Source: an uncultured Pelagibacteraceae bacterium | GTDB taxonomy: Bacteria; Pseudomonadota; Alphaproteobacteria; Pelagibacterales; Pelagibacteraceae | NCBI GenBank assembly: GCA_902590505.1 | Contig: CACIWZ010000004.1 | Coordinates: 52,069-116,068, forward strand | Direction of reading: 5' to 3' | DNA: 64,000 bases | Shown: positions 31,566 to 40,225 of the stretch, one piece after another | How positions within the stretch are numbered: the stretch's first letter is position 1 | Layout of the letters: each line of letters begins with the position of its first letter | Position numbers and translations under genes: made by a program | Notes under the pieces: generated by a model | What the model was told of the DNA's origin: nothing | The model's input: only the letters and a program-made list of their open reading frames with translations | Database searches by the model: none

Positions 31566-31615
31566 GGCGAGGTAGCTCAGTTGGTTAGAGCACAGGACTC
31601 ATAAGCCTGGGGTCG
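31566..31615 (+). repeat. attR: right copy of 50-bp tRNA-Met repeat
   Basis: Identical to 26449-26498. It is the 5' part of the intact tRNA gene. Since DNA between the direct repeats is the element, this half of the tRNA gene and its upstream region were supplied by the element on integration. Confidence 0.85.
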
Positions 31616-31642
31616 GCGGTTCGAATCCGCCCCTCGCTACCA
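31566..31642 (+). tRNA. tRNA-Met (CAT), elongator type
   Basis: 77 bases including the encoded CCA. Acceptor GGCGAGG pairs with CCTCGCT (first pair G-U), the D-arm is GCTC...GAGC, and the anticodon loop is CTCATAA with anticodon CAT. The T-arm is GGCGG-TTCGAAT-CCGCC. The D-loop and variable loop closely resemble the E. coli elongator tRNA-Met, and the acceptor has a paired first base, unlike initiator tRNA. The base pair next to the anticodon loop is A-G, a mismatch. A lysidine tRNA-Ile (CAT) is less likely but not excluded. Confidence 0.93.
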
Positions 31643-31673
31643 AAAAGATGAATTTTGTTAAAAATATTTCAGC

Positions 31674-33377
31674 ATGAGGGTAGTAGATTTTATAGTTAAA
31701 TTTTTAAAGCAAAAAAAAATTAATGATATTTTTATGCTCACAGGTTACGGAGCAATGTATCTTAACGATGCAGTCAAACTAGCTGGTATCAAATATTACG
31801 CCACTAGAAACGAAGCAACAGCCCCTAGCATGGCTAGCTCCTATGCAAGATTAAAAAATAAAGTAGGGGTAGCATGCGTAACTGCTGGACCTGGCGCCAC
31901 TAATGCTTTACCAGGATTAGCGGAAGCTTATGTTGACTCATCTCCAATAGTTATTTTGTCTGGTCAAGTTGATTACAAACAAACCACACATAGCACTAAT
32001 TCAAAACAAATCAGAAGTTTTGGAACTGCAGAAATTAATATAATTCCAATAGTAAAACCTTTAACTAAATATGCAGAGATAATTAAAAACCCAAAAGATG
32101 TTAAATATATTTTGGAAAAAGCATTTTATATGGCAACTAGTGGGAGAAGAGGACCTGTTTGGATAGATATACCATTAAATGTTCAAAGAGCAAAAATAGA
32201 TGAAAAAAAATTACGGGGTTATAAAATAGAAAAAACTAAAGAGAAAAATTCATTTTTAAAAATTAAAAATAATCTAGAAAAGATACTTTATCTATTTAAT
32301 AAGTCACAAAAACCAATTTTAATCCTTGGTCACGGCGTAAAGCAAAGCAATCAAATCGAAGCTGTAAAAAAAATTGTTAATATTTTAAAAATTCCAGTAA
32401 TATTTACTAGATTTACAAATGACTTGATATCGCACAATAAAAAATTCATTTATGGAATCTCTGGAATTAAAGCTACAAAGTTCACAAAAAAAATAATGAA
32501 CAACTCTGATCTCGCCATCTCATTTGGTTGTAGATTTTCACCACAATTTGTTGGACATGATTTTAATGCACTTAAAAAAGCTAAAGTTATATCGGTTGAT
32601 ATTGAAAAAGATGAATTAGCTAAAAAAGGACAAAAAATAGATTATCCAATGAATCATGATTTAAAGGATTTCATCCCATATTTCTTAAAATTTTTGAAGA
32701 AAAAAAAATTGAAAAAGTTTGATAATTGGAATTCAAATTGTGAAAATTTTAAGAAAAATAATCCTATTATTATTTCAAAATTTAAAAAAAATAAAAAAAA
32801 CAAACTAATGGATTTATATTACTTTATGGATAGATTAGGAAAAATTTCATCCAAAAATAATATTCTTGTTACAGATGCCGGTTCAAATTATTACGTTGGA
32901 GGACAAGTTTGGAATTTTGAAAATGGTCAAAGAGAGGTCTCCTCTTATACTAATGCTGCAATGGGATTAACAATACCTTTAGCAATTGGTGCAGCAGTTG
33001 CTTCGCCTAGAGCTAATATTTTGGCTGTTACTGGAGATGGTTCTTTAGAATTAAATATTCAAGAACTTAAAACAATTTCACACAATAAGTTTAATATTAA
33101 ATTATTTGTCATAAATAATGGAGGTTATGTATCCATGCATAATTGGGCAGATGCTTTTTTCAAAGGCAGAAGAGTTGATAATCCAGTCGATACGGGTGAC
33201 GGTACTTTAATTTTAAAGAACGTAGCTAAAGCTTTTGATATGGAACATCGCTTGATATCTAGCACAAATAATTTGGATAAGATTTTAAAAGAAATTAAAA
33301 GATCAAAAAAACCATTATTTGTGGAAGTATTAACTGACAATAAACAAATAATATATGATGCGTATAAAGATTATTAA
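31674..33377 (+). CDS. Acetolactate-synthase-like TPP-dependent enzyme
   Basis: 567 residues. The catalytic Glu is in ATRNEATAPSMASSYARL near residue 45; GVACVTAGPGATNALPGLAEAY and VILSGQVDYKQT follow. The TPP/Mg motif is VTGDGSLELNIQELKTI...NNGG near residues 460-490. Homologues include IlvB and YerE; YerE adds a two-carbon unit to a 4-keto sugar to give a branched sugar. The gene starts a run of sugar genes instead of lying with ilvN or other branched-chain amino acid genes, so I favour a sugar role. It begins 32 bases after the tRNA-Met gene. Confidence 0.82.
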   Translation: MRVVDFIVKFLKQKKINDIFMLTGYGAMYLNDAVKLAGIKYYATRNEATAPSMASSYARLKNKVGVACVTAGPGATNALPGLAEAYVDSSPIVILSGQVDYKQTTHSTNSKQIRSFGTAEINIIPIVKPLTKYAEIIKNPKDVKYILEKAFYMATSGRRGPVWIDIPLNVQRAKIDEKKLRGYKIEKTKEKNSFLKIKNNLEKILYLFNKSQKPILILGHGVKQSNQIEAVKKIVNILKIPVIFTRFTNDLISHNKKFIYGISGIKATKFTKKIMNNSDLAISFGCRFSPQFVGHDFNALKKAKVISVDIEKDELAKKGQKIDYPMNHDLKDFIPYFLKFLKKKKLKKFDNWNSNCENFKKNNPIIISKFKKNKKNKLMDLYYFMDRLGKISSKNNILVTDAGSNYYVGGQVWNFENGQREVSSYTNAAMGLTIPLAIGAAVASPRANILAVTGDGSLELNIQELKTISHNKFNIKLFVINNGGYVSMHNWADAFFKGRRVDNPVDTGDGTLILKNVAKAFDMEHRLISSTNNLDKILKEIKRSKKPLFVEVLTDNKQIIYDAYKDY

Positions 33378-33391
33378 AGTATAAATAGTTT

Positions 33392-34912
33392 ATGTCTTTA
33401 GATATATTATTTATACATCCAAATGCGTCAAAAAAAATTTATCAAGGTTTAAGTAGCGAACACTCTGCAATAGAGCCTCCAATATGGGCTGCCATGCTCG
33501 CAAATCACTGTAGAAAAAAAAACTTTAAAGTTGAGATTTTAGATTGTGAAGTTGAAAAATTAGATTATATTTCAGGTGCTAAAGAAATAGCAATCCGCAA
33601 ACCACGTATTGCTTGTTTTGTAGTTTACGGACAACAACCTTCAGCATCGTCTCAGAATATGGAAGGCGCGGTTGCAACTTCTCAAGAATTAAAAAAATTA
33701 AATTCAAATATAAAAACTCTATTTGTCGGAGGGCATGTTTCTGCGCTACCGAAAGAAACACTTAAAAATGAAACTTCTATTGATTTTATAGCTTTGAATG
33801 AAGGTGTCTATGCTATTTCAAATCTTTTAACAGTAGATGATCTTAATAATGAAAAGTACTTAAAAAAAGTAAAGGGAATTGGATTTAAAGATGAGGATAA
33901 TAAGATTATTATCAATGAAGCTCAAATTGTTGTCCCCAAAAAGTCTCTTGAAATTGATCTTCCTGGCATGGCTTGGGATTTACTACCATCTCTAAATAAT
34001 TATAGAACTGCAGGATGGCATTCATGGTCAAACAATTCTGAAAAACAACCTTTTGCAGCTTTATATACTAGCCTAGGGTGTCCTTACACATGTTCTTTTT
34101 GTATGATAAATATCATTAATAGAACTGACAATTCTGATAATATCTCATCTCAAGACTCAAATATTTTTAGATGGTGGTCCCCAGAATTTATAATAAAACA
34201 ATTTGATTATTTTGCTGAGCAAGGAGTTAAGAACGTCAAAATAGCTGACGAGCTATTTGTTTTGAACCCAAATCACTTTATGAAAATATGCGATTTAATT
34301 ATAGAGCGAAACTACAATTTCAATATTTGGGCTTATTCAAGGATTGATACTTGTAAACCTCAATATCTTGAGAAACTTAAAAAAGCTGGAGTAAATTGGC
34401 TTGGACTAGGTATTGAAAACCCCAGCTCAGTAATTAGAAAAGAGGTACATAAAGATGCATTCAAAAATGTAAAAATTATTGACATTATAAATTCAATGAG
34501 AGATGCAGGAATAAACGTAGCTGCAAATTATATTTTTGGATTACCAGAGGAAACAAAAGAAAGTTTAGAGTTTACTTATAATTTTGCAGAGGAAACGAAT
34601 ACAGAAATGGTTAACTTTTATAGTGCAATGGCATACCCTGGTAGCCCTTTATATTTGGAGTCAAAAAAAAATAATGTATTGCTACCTAAAACGTATTCTG
34701 GATATAGTCAGCACTCATACGATACTCAAAATTTGCCTTCAAAACATCTAAGTGCTGCAGAAATTTTAGCATTTAGAGATAAATCTTGGGATAAATATCA
34801 TACTAACCCTAAATATTTAAAATTATTAGAAAAAAAATTTGGATTGAACGCTGTAAATAATTTAAAAGAGACAACAAAAATCAAATTAAAAAGAAAGCTA
34901 CTAGGTGATTAA
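33392..34912 (+). CDS. B12-binding-domain radical SAM protein
   Basis: 506 residues. The N-terminal domain (LDILFIHPNA...EPPIWAAMLANHC...FKVEILDCEVE) is a cobalamin-binding Rossmann fold as in the B12-dependent radical SAM group. The radical SAM cluster motif C-x-x-x-C-x-x-C appears as GCPYTCSFCMI at about residue 230, followed by a typical TIM-barrel segment (IADELFVLNP, YSRIDTCKP, WLGLGIENPS, NYIFGLPEET). Such enzymes methylate or rearrange unactivated carbons. In this setting it might C-methylate a sugar or its precursor. The end overlaps the next gene by 8 bases. Confidence 0.85.
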   Translation: MSLDILFIHPNASKKIYQGLSSEHSAIEPPIWAAMLANHCRKKNFKVEILDCEVEKLDYISGAKEIAIRKPRIACFVVYGQQPSASSQNMEGAVATSQELKKLNSNIKTLFVGGHVSALPKETLKNETSIDFIALNEGVYAISNLLTVDDLNNEKYLKKVKGIGFKDEDNKIIINEAQIVVPKKSLEIDLPGMAWDLLPSLNNYRTAGWHSWSNNSEKQPFAALYTSLGCPYTCSFCMINIINRTDNSDNISSQDSNIFRWWSPEFIIKQFDYFAEQGVKNVKIADELFVLNPNHFMKICDLIIERNYNFNIWAYSRIDTCKPQYLEKLKKAGVNWLGLGIENPSSVIRKEVHKDAFKNVKIIDIINSMRDAGINVAANYIFGLPEETKESLEFTYNFAEETNTEMVNFYSAMAYPGSPLYLESKKNNVLLPKTYSGYSQHSYDTQNLPSKHLSAAEILAFRDKSWDKYHTNPKYLKLLEKKFGLNAVNNLKETTKIKLKRKLLGD

Positions 34913-35741
34913 TAATAAAAGAAATTTTTCTTTAAATGTTTTTGAAAGAGCTTCTATCTGCAGACATTTCGAAAATGAAGTATATAAAAGAATTGTAAAA
35001 AAAGAGATAGAATTTCCAGTTTATCTTTCAGCAGGCCAAGAGTACGCTCCAGCCACGATAGCTGAAATAGTCAGTATAAAAAAAATAAAACCTTTAATTT
35101 TTGGGCAACATAGAGGTCACTCCATTTATTTATCGTTTGGAGGAGATATAAATAAACTCATAAAAGAGCTTAAAGGTAAAAAGGATGGTTGTACTTACGG
35201 GATGGGTGGATCTTTATCTATACACTCTATGAAAATAAATATGTATGGACATGATGGATTTATGGGTAGCAATGCCTGCATTGGAACTGGTGCTTGTTTT
35301 TCTTCAAAAAAACCAACTATAATTTTTATTGGAGATGCAGCATTAGAAGAAGATTATGTTTTAGCCTCGTTAAGCTGGGTTTCAAAAAAAAAACTTCCGA
35401 TTTTATTTGTTGTAGATGACAATAATTATGCAGTGTTAACAAAAAAAGACGAAAGGAGAGATTGGGAAGCTAAAGAATTGGCTAAAGCTTTTAAAATGCA
35501 GTCATTCGATATGATGGATGACCCAATGAAAATTTCAAAATATTTAAAAAAGAGTCTATTTAAAAAACCTACTTTGGTAAATATTCATACTCAAAGAATA
35601 TTTTGGCATGCAGGAGCTGGCAAAGATAAAGAAAACGTATTCGATAGATATTTACAACAAAAAAAACTTTTAGGAAGAAAAGCTGATTTATTAGATGAGA
35701 AAATTAAAAAAAGAATGAAATTATTATGGGAAAAGAATTAA
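34905..35741 (+). CDS. TPP-dependent E1-alpha-like / transketolase N-terminal subunit
   Basis: 278 residues from a GTG that overlaps the previous stop (GTGATTAA). The features are AGQEYAPATIAEIV, FGQHRGHSIYLSFGG, MGGSLSIHS and FMGSNACIGTGACFSSKKPTIIFIGDAALEEDYV...DDNNYAV, which is the GDG-NN TPP motif with GDA in place of GDG. It matches 2-oxoacid dehydrogenase E1 alpha or the N-terminal transketolase half. The beta-like subunit follows with a 16-base overlap, and no E2 or E3 gene is present, so this pair probably performs a transketolase-like transfer in the sugar pathway. Confidence 0.82.
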   Translation: MINNKRNFSLNVFERASICRHFENEVYKRIVKKEIEFPVYLSAGQEYAPATIAEIVSIKKIKPLIFGQHRGHSIYLSFGGDINKLIKELKGKKDGCTYGMGGSLSIHSMKINMYGHDGFMGSNACIGTGACFSSKKPTIIFIGDAALEEDYVLASLSWVSKKKLPILFVVDDNNYAVLTKKDERRDWEAKELAKAFKMQSFDMMDDPMKISKYLKKSLFKKPTLVNIHTQRIFWHAGAGKDKENVFDRYLQQKKLLGRKADLLDEKIKKRMKLLWEKN

Positions 35742-36637
35742 GACAAACAATAAAAACAATAACCTCGCATCATTTAAAAAAAAACAAAAGTCAAGTATTT
35801 GGACAAAACTTAACAGGTGTTGGTTGGGTTGCAGGAACTTTACCTAAATTATTTGAAAAGGATGGAGTAATAGAACTACCAATGGCAGATGTTGCGGGAG
35901 GTGGTATAGTTACTGGATCAGCCTTAATGGGTAAAAGACCAATTTATATAATTCGTTATCAAGGCTACAATTGGTTCAATTGTATATTTATAGTTAATTA
36001 TGCATGTAAATCTAATGCAATATGGAAAATTCCATGCCCTATGATGATTAGAGGTATATCTTCAGAGGGTTCTATTGGCCCAGTTGCTGGTTCTGCACAT
36101 ATATCTACGATTTATAAAATGCCTGGTTTAAAGATATTTTCTCCTATGACAAATAAAGAATACAGCAATGTTTACAAAAATTTTATGAAATCTAAAGATG
36201 TTTTTTATATTTCCGAACATAGGAGTAGTTACTCAAATACTAGAGAATTTAAGAATGATTTAACTGGAAACAAAGATATAATTTTAATGCCTATCTCAGT
36301 TACACGATTTGCAGCAGAAAAAGCAAAATTAATTTTAGAAAAAAAAGGTTTTAGTGTTGGAATAATTCATTTAGTAAATTTGAAACCATTTTTAATTAAG
36401 AGTGAATGGATTAAAGCTATTAAAAAAAGCAAATTTGGAGTCCTAATGACTGATAATGATTATGTTGATGGTGTATTAAGAATTCTAGCTCATCAGATAA
36501 ATGAAAAAACTAACAAACCAGTGTCCGTCTTAGGACTTGATGATAAAACAGCCGGACATCATAAAAAGGTGGATAATTTACCACCAAATGAATTAAAAAT
36601 AGTAGAGAGAATTAAAATAATTATAAAAAAAAAATAG
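35726..36637 (+). CDS. TPP-dependent E1-beta-like / transketolase C-terminal subunit
   Basis: 303 residues. GWVAGTLPKLFEKDGVIELPMADVAGGGIVTGSALMGKRPIYIIRYQGYNW is the pyrimidine-binding domain typical of E1 beta and transketolase C-terminal halves, and the second domain (LMPISVTRFAAEKAKLILEKKGFSVGIIHLVNLKPF) is the transketolase C fold. It pairs with the preceding alpha-like subunit. Possible substrates are unknown; the location among sugar-nucleotide genes points to surface glycan synthesis. Confidence 0.82.
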   Translation: MGKELRQTIKTITSHHLKKNKSQVFGQNLTGVGWVAGTLPKLFEKDGVIELPMADVAGGGIVTGSALMGKRPIYIIRYQGYNWFNCIFIVNYACKSNAIWKIPCPMMIRGISSEGSIGPVAGSAHISTIYKMPGLKIFSPMTNKEYSNVYKNFMKSKDVFYISEHRSSYSNTREFKNDLTGNKDIILMPISVTRFAAEKAKLILEKKGFSVGIIHLVNLKPFLIKSEWIKAIKKSKFGVLMTDNDYVDGVLRILAHQINEKTNKPVSVLGLDDKTAGHHKKVDNLPPNELKIVERIKIIIKKK

Positions 36638-36641
36638 AATA

Positions 36642-37628
36642 ATGATTATATCAAAAACGCCATATAGAATTTCTTTTTTTGGAGGAGGAAGTGATTATCC
36701 TAATTGGTATAATAATTATTCTGGATCAGTTCTTTCAACTACAATTGATAAACACATTTACATTACTTGCAGGCACTTGCCTAATTTTTTTAATCATAAA
36801 TTTAGAATTATCTGGTCAAAACTTGAGTCTGTAAAAAAAATAAATCAAATTAAACACAATGCTGTAAGAAATTTACTCAAAGAATTAAACATTAAAAAGG
36901 GTTTAGAAATACATTATGATGGAGATTTACCTGCAAGAAGTGGCATGGGATCGAGTTCGTGTTTTGTGGTAGGACTCTCAAACGTATTATTTAATTTTTT
37001 AAAAATAAAAAAAAACAAAAAACAATTGTATAAATTTGCAATTAATTTTGAACACAAAATCTTAAAAGAGGTAGTTGGGTCACAAGATCAGGTAGCAGTT
37101 GTAAATGGTGGTTTTAATAAAATTAATTTTTTCAAAAATAAAATTCAAATAAAAAAAATAAATAATAAAAAAAATTTAAGTAAATTAAATAAAAATTTGA
37201 TGTTAGTTTATTCAGGAATACAACGAAATGCACCAGATATAGCAAAAAAATATATAAATACGCTTACCTCTAAAAACAAGAAATCTATATATAAACTAAT
37301 TGAACAGGTAGAGTTGGGGGAAAAAATTATTAAAAATGGGAATATAGATGATTTTGGCTATCTACTTGATGAGGCATGGCAATATAAGAAAGAGATGAGT
37401 GGAAATATTAGTAATTTCAAAATAGATGAAATTTACAGAGAAGCAAAAAAATGTGGAGCTTTAGGAGGAAAATTATTGGGAGCTGGTGGTGGAGGATTTT
37501 TGTTGTTCTACATTAAGGAAAATAAAAAAAAAAATTTCCTTAAAAAAAATAGAAAATTATTAAATATCCCTTTTAAATTTACAGACACCGGAAGTGAGAT
37601 AATATTTAATTATAACAATGATTTATAA
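36642..37628 (+). CDS. GHMP-family sugar kinase, HddA-like
   Basis: 328 residues. The start SKTPYRISFFGGGSDYPNWY is the signature of D-glycero-alpha-D-manno-heptose-7-phosphate kinase and similar GHMP kinases. The ATP loop is LPARSGMGSSSCFVVGLSN near residue 100, with KLLGAGGGGFLLFY as motif 3 near the end. It would phosphorylate C1 of a heptose-7-phosphate in the GDP-heptose route. A matching guanylyl/phosphatase fusion lies at 40222-41406 on the other strand. GmhA isomerase is not in the window. It overlaps the next gene by 11 bases. Confidence 0.82.
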   Translation: MIISKTPYRISFFGGGSDYPNWYNNYSGSVLSTTIDKHIYITCRHLPNFFNHKFRIIWSKLESVKKINQIKHNAVRNLLKELNIKKGLEIHYDGDLPARSGMGSSSCFVVGLSNVLFNFLKIKKNKKQLYKFAINFEHKILKEVVGSQDQVAVVNGGFNKINFFKNKIQIKKINNKKNLSKLNKNLMLVYSGIQRNAPDIAKKYINTLTSKNKKSIYKLIEQVELGEKIIKNGNIDDFGYLLDEAWQYKKEMSGNISNFKIDEIYREAKKCGALGGKLLGAGGGGFLLFYIKENKKKNFLKKNRKLLNIPFKFTDTGSEIIFNYNNDL

Positions 37629-38805
37629 ACACCCTTTAATGCACAATAATTTTTCTAAGTCAGATTTTTCTGATGTTAAGAAATTATTAAATCAGACTAG
37701 TCCAATTTTAACCCAGTCAAAAAAAGTAGAAGAATTTGAAAAAAAATGGTCTAAATGGCTTGGTGTAAGATATTCAACTTTTGTTAGTTCAGGATCATCA
37801 GCAAATTATATTTCAATTTCAATACTAAAAGTTTTAAATAAAAATAAATACAAAAATGAAATAATAGTTCCTACTTTGACATGGATTTCAGATATCTCTT
37901 CAATCCTTCTAAACGGTTTTAAACCAATTTTTGTAGATATAAATTTAGAAAATTTATCTATGGATATCGATCAAGTTTTGAAAAAAATAAATAAGAGGAC
38001 ATTAGGTATCTTTATTACTCATGCTCAAGGATTTAATGGTCTTAATGATAAATTACTCAAGGCAGTGAATAAAAATAAGCTTTATTTAATCGAAGATGTT
38101 TGTGAAAGCCATGGAGCGACATATAAAAATAAAAAACTAGGTACCTTTGGTTTAATGTCAAACTTTTCTTTTTATTATGCACACCACATGACAACTATAG
38201 AAGGAGGTATGATTTCAACAAATATTAAAGAAATTTACGAATTATCTAAAATTTTTAGATCTCATGGAATGGCAAGAGAAAGTAAAAATCAAAGCTATGA
38301 AAACAAACTAATTAAAAAATTTAAAAATTTATCTCCCCAATTTATTTTCTTATACCCAACCTTAAATTTTCGAAACAATGAAATAGGGGCATGTATAGGA
38401 ATTAATCAATTAAAAAAATTAAATGAAAACAATAGAAAAAGAAAAAATAATTTAAAATACTTTTTAAACTTTTTAGATGGTCGAAAGTATTGGAAAAATT
38501 TTGATCAAACTGGATCTTCAAATTATGCATTCCCGATAATATTACAAACAAATAATATAAAAAAAAGGAACTATTTTGAGAAAATTTTAACAAAAAAAAA
38601 GATTGAATTTAGAAGAGGAAACGCGGGCGGTGGAAATCAATTAAGACAGCCATACCTAAAGAAGTATGTAAAAAAGATAAATTTAAGAAAATTTCCCAAC
38701 GTAGAAAAAGTTCACTTTTTTGGTTATTACATTGGAAATTTTCCAGATTTAAGTAAAAAAAAAATTGATTACTTATTAAATGTTTTAAATAAAATAAATA
38801 TATGA
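37618..38805 (+). CDS. PLP-dependent sugar 3-dehydratase-like protein (Lys replaced by His)
   Basis: 395 residues of the DegT/DnrJ/EryC1 aminotransferase fold. It has FVSSGSSANYISISIL, EIIVPTLTWISDISSIL and LIEDVCESHGATYKNKKLGTFG. The position of the PLP-binding lysine reads FSFYYAHHMTTIEGGM, with His at about residue 189. ColD and the E1 enzyme of 3,6-dideoxyhexose synthesis have exactly this Lys-to-His change and remove the 3-hydroxyl from 4-keto sugars instead of aminating. RRGNAGGGNQLRQP near the end matches that group. So I predict a 3-deoxygenating dehydratase. Confidence 0.82.
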   Translation: MIYKHPLMHNNFSKSDFSDVKKLLNQTSPILTQSKKVEEFEKKWSKWLGVRYSTFVSSGSSANYISISILKVLNKNKYKNEIIVPTLTWISDISSILLNGFKPIFVDINLENLSMDIDQVLKKINKRTLGIFITHAQGFNGLNDKLLKAVNKNKLYLIEDVCESHGATYKNKKLGTFGLMSNFSFYYAHHMTTIEGGMISTNIKEIYELSKIFRSHGMARESKNQSYENKLIKKFKNLSPQFIFLYPTLNFRNNEIGACIGINQLKKLNENNRKRKNNLKYFLNFLDGRKYWKNFDQTGSSNYAFPIILQTNNIKKRNYFEKILTKKKIEFRRGNAGGGNQLRQPYLKKYVKKINLRKFPNVEKVHFFGYYIGNFPDLSKKKIDYLLNVLNKINI

Positions 38806-39287
38806 ACATAAAAATTTTAAAGAAAAGTATATTCCGAGACCGAAGAGGATTTCTTTGGACTACATGGGAAAAAGGAAACTTCAAAAATATAAAATTTAAT
38901 CATGATAAATTTTCTATCTCTAAAAAAAAAGTTTTAAGAGGCCTTCATTGCGACTTTAAGTCATGGAAAATGATTACCTGTGTTTATGGAAAATTTCTGT
39001 TAGTCGCAGTAAATATGAAAAAAAACTCAAAAAATTATTTAAAACACAAAAAATGGGTCCTTGACTATAAAAAGCCAAAAATGATTCTTGTTCCACCTTA
39101 TTATTCTAATGGACACCTTTGTTTAACTAAAACATGTATTATGCATTATAAATGGAGTTATAAAGGTAAATATATTGATGCGAAAAATCAAAAAACTTAT
39201 AGATGGAATGATCCAAAATTCAAAATTAAATGGCCAATAAAAAAACCAATTTTAAGTAAAAGAGATAGAAGTGCTAGATATTTATAA
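38802..39287 (+). CDS. RmlC-like dTDP-sugar 3,5-epimerase family protein
   Basis: 161 residues. The cupin fold is marked by FRDRRGFLWTTWE, NHDKFSISKKKVLRGLHCDFKSWKMITCVYGKFLLVAV and KPKMILVPPYYSNGHLCLT, with the catalytic His in RGLHCD as in RmlC. The usual Asp partner and the downstream W-N-D-P are present (YRWNDPKF). It would epimerise C3 and/or C5 of a 4-keto sugar nucleotide. It overlaps the dehydratase gene by four bases, and the next SDR gene shares its stop base. Confidence 0.82.
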   Translation: MNIKILKKSIFRDRRGFLWTTWEKGNFKNIKFNHDKFSISKKKVLRGLHCDFKSWKMITCVYGKFLLVAVNMKKNSKNYLKHKKWVLDYKKPKMILVPPYYSNGHLCLTKTCIMHYKWSYKGKYIDAKNQKTYRWNDPKFKIKWPIKKPILSKRDRSARYL

Positions 39288-40225
39288 TGAGTAAAATTTT
39301 AATTACAGGTGGTGCAGGCTATATTGGATCAATGCTTTGTACAAAATTATTAGAAGAAGGCCATACAGTGACTTCTGTAGATCTTCTTAAGTACGACAAG
39401 GGCTCTTTAAATCATCTTTATCATAATAAAAATTTTAAATTAATTTGTGATGATATAAGAAAAGTCAATCTTATGAAAAAACTTATAAGAAAACATGAAA
39501 TTATAATTCCTTTAGCCGCTTTAGTGGGTGCCCCGCTTTGTGAAAAATTCAAAAAAGACGCAATTTCAACTAATCTTGGATCAATAAAAACATTATGCAA
39601 ATATGCTACAAAAAAAAATAGGGTCATATATCTCACTACAAACTCAGGATACGGAATAGGTGAAAAAAATAAATATTGCGATGAAAATAGTCCACTAAAA
39701 CCAATTTCTCTTTACGGTAAAACTAAATGCGATGGCGAGGATTTAGTGAGGTCAAAAATAAAAAATCACGTTTGTTTTAGATTAGCTACTGTTTTTGGAC
39801 ATAGCTATAGAATGAGAAGTGATTTATTAGTAAATAATTTTGTCTACACTGCTATTAAAAAAAAGAAATTGACTTTATTTGAGCCACATTTTCGAAGAAA
39901 TTTTATCCACGTTAGAGATGTAGTGAATGCAATTATTTTTACTATGAAAAATTTTAATGTAATGAAAAATGATGTTTTTAATTTAGGCTTATCAACGGCA
40001 AATATAAGCAAGATAATGCTCGCAAAAAAAATAAAAAAACAATATAAAAATTTACAAATTAAAATTATCACTAATAGAAAAGATCCAGATAAAAGAGATT
40101 ATTTTGTAAGCAACAAAAAAATAGAGAAAAAGGGTTTTAAAGCAAAAATTTCATTAGATCGAGGAATAGCAGAATTAATTCAAATATTTACTAATGATAA
40201 AAATAAAGTAATAAATAACTACTAA
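39287..40225 (+). CDS. NAD-dependent epimerase/dehydratase (extended SDR)
   Basis: 312 residues. The NAD(P) motif TGGAGYIGSMLC is at the front, and the active-site Y-x-x-x-K is SLYGKTKCDGE, with Ser/Thr in YLTTNSGYGIG. It probably reduces or epimerises the 4-keto sugar formed by the dehydratase and epimerase upstream. The exact sugar cannot be given. It is the last gene of the plus-strand run and converges on the heptose nucleotidyltransferase gene with a four-base overlap. Confidence 0.85.
   Translation: MSKILITGGAGYIGSMLCTKLLEEGHTVTSVDLLKYDKGSLNHLYHNKNFKLICDDIRKVNLMKKLIRKHEIIIPLAALVGAPLCEKFKKDAISTNLGSIKTLCKYATKKNRVIYLTTNSGYGIGEKNKYCDENSPLKPISLYGKTKCDGEDLVRSKIKNHVCFRLATVFGHSYRMRSDLLVNNFVYTAIKKKKLTLFEPHFRRNFIHVRDVVNAIIFTMKNFNVMKNDVFNLGLSTANISKIMLAKKIKKQYKNLQIKIITNRKDPDKRDYFVSNKKIEKKGFKAKISLDRGIAELIQIFTNDKNKVINNY

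Larger units (their letters stand above)
26449..31615 (+). mobile_element. Integrative element in tRNA-Met: integrase, primase-helicase, no virion genes
   Basis: A 5.1-kb segment lies between two perfect 50-bp copies of the 5' part of tRNA-Met. Inside are a tyrosine integrase next to the left end, four short unknown genes and a primase-polymerase/AAA ATPase gene, all on the plus strand, with long gene-poor stretches (27645-27999 and 30923-31565) full of palindromes. Base composition is visibly less A+T-rich than the flanks, and gene starts use strong GGAGG boxes. There is no capsid, portal, terminase, tail or lysis gene, and no relaxase, so it resembles a phage satellite or a replicating integrative island more than a prophage. 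Boundaries are those of the repeat. Confidence 0.85.

Noticed and set aside
26449..31615. Complete prophage
   Set aside because: No structural, packaging or lysis gene is present in 5.1 kb; only integration and replication functions are recognised.
31674..33377. TPP enzyme as housekeeping acetolactate synthase ilvB
   Set aside because: No ilvN or ilvC neighbour, and it leads a sugar-nucleotide gene run; kept only as an alternative.
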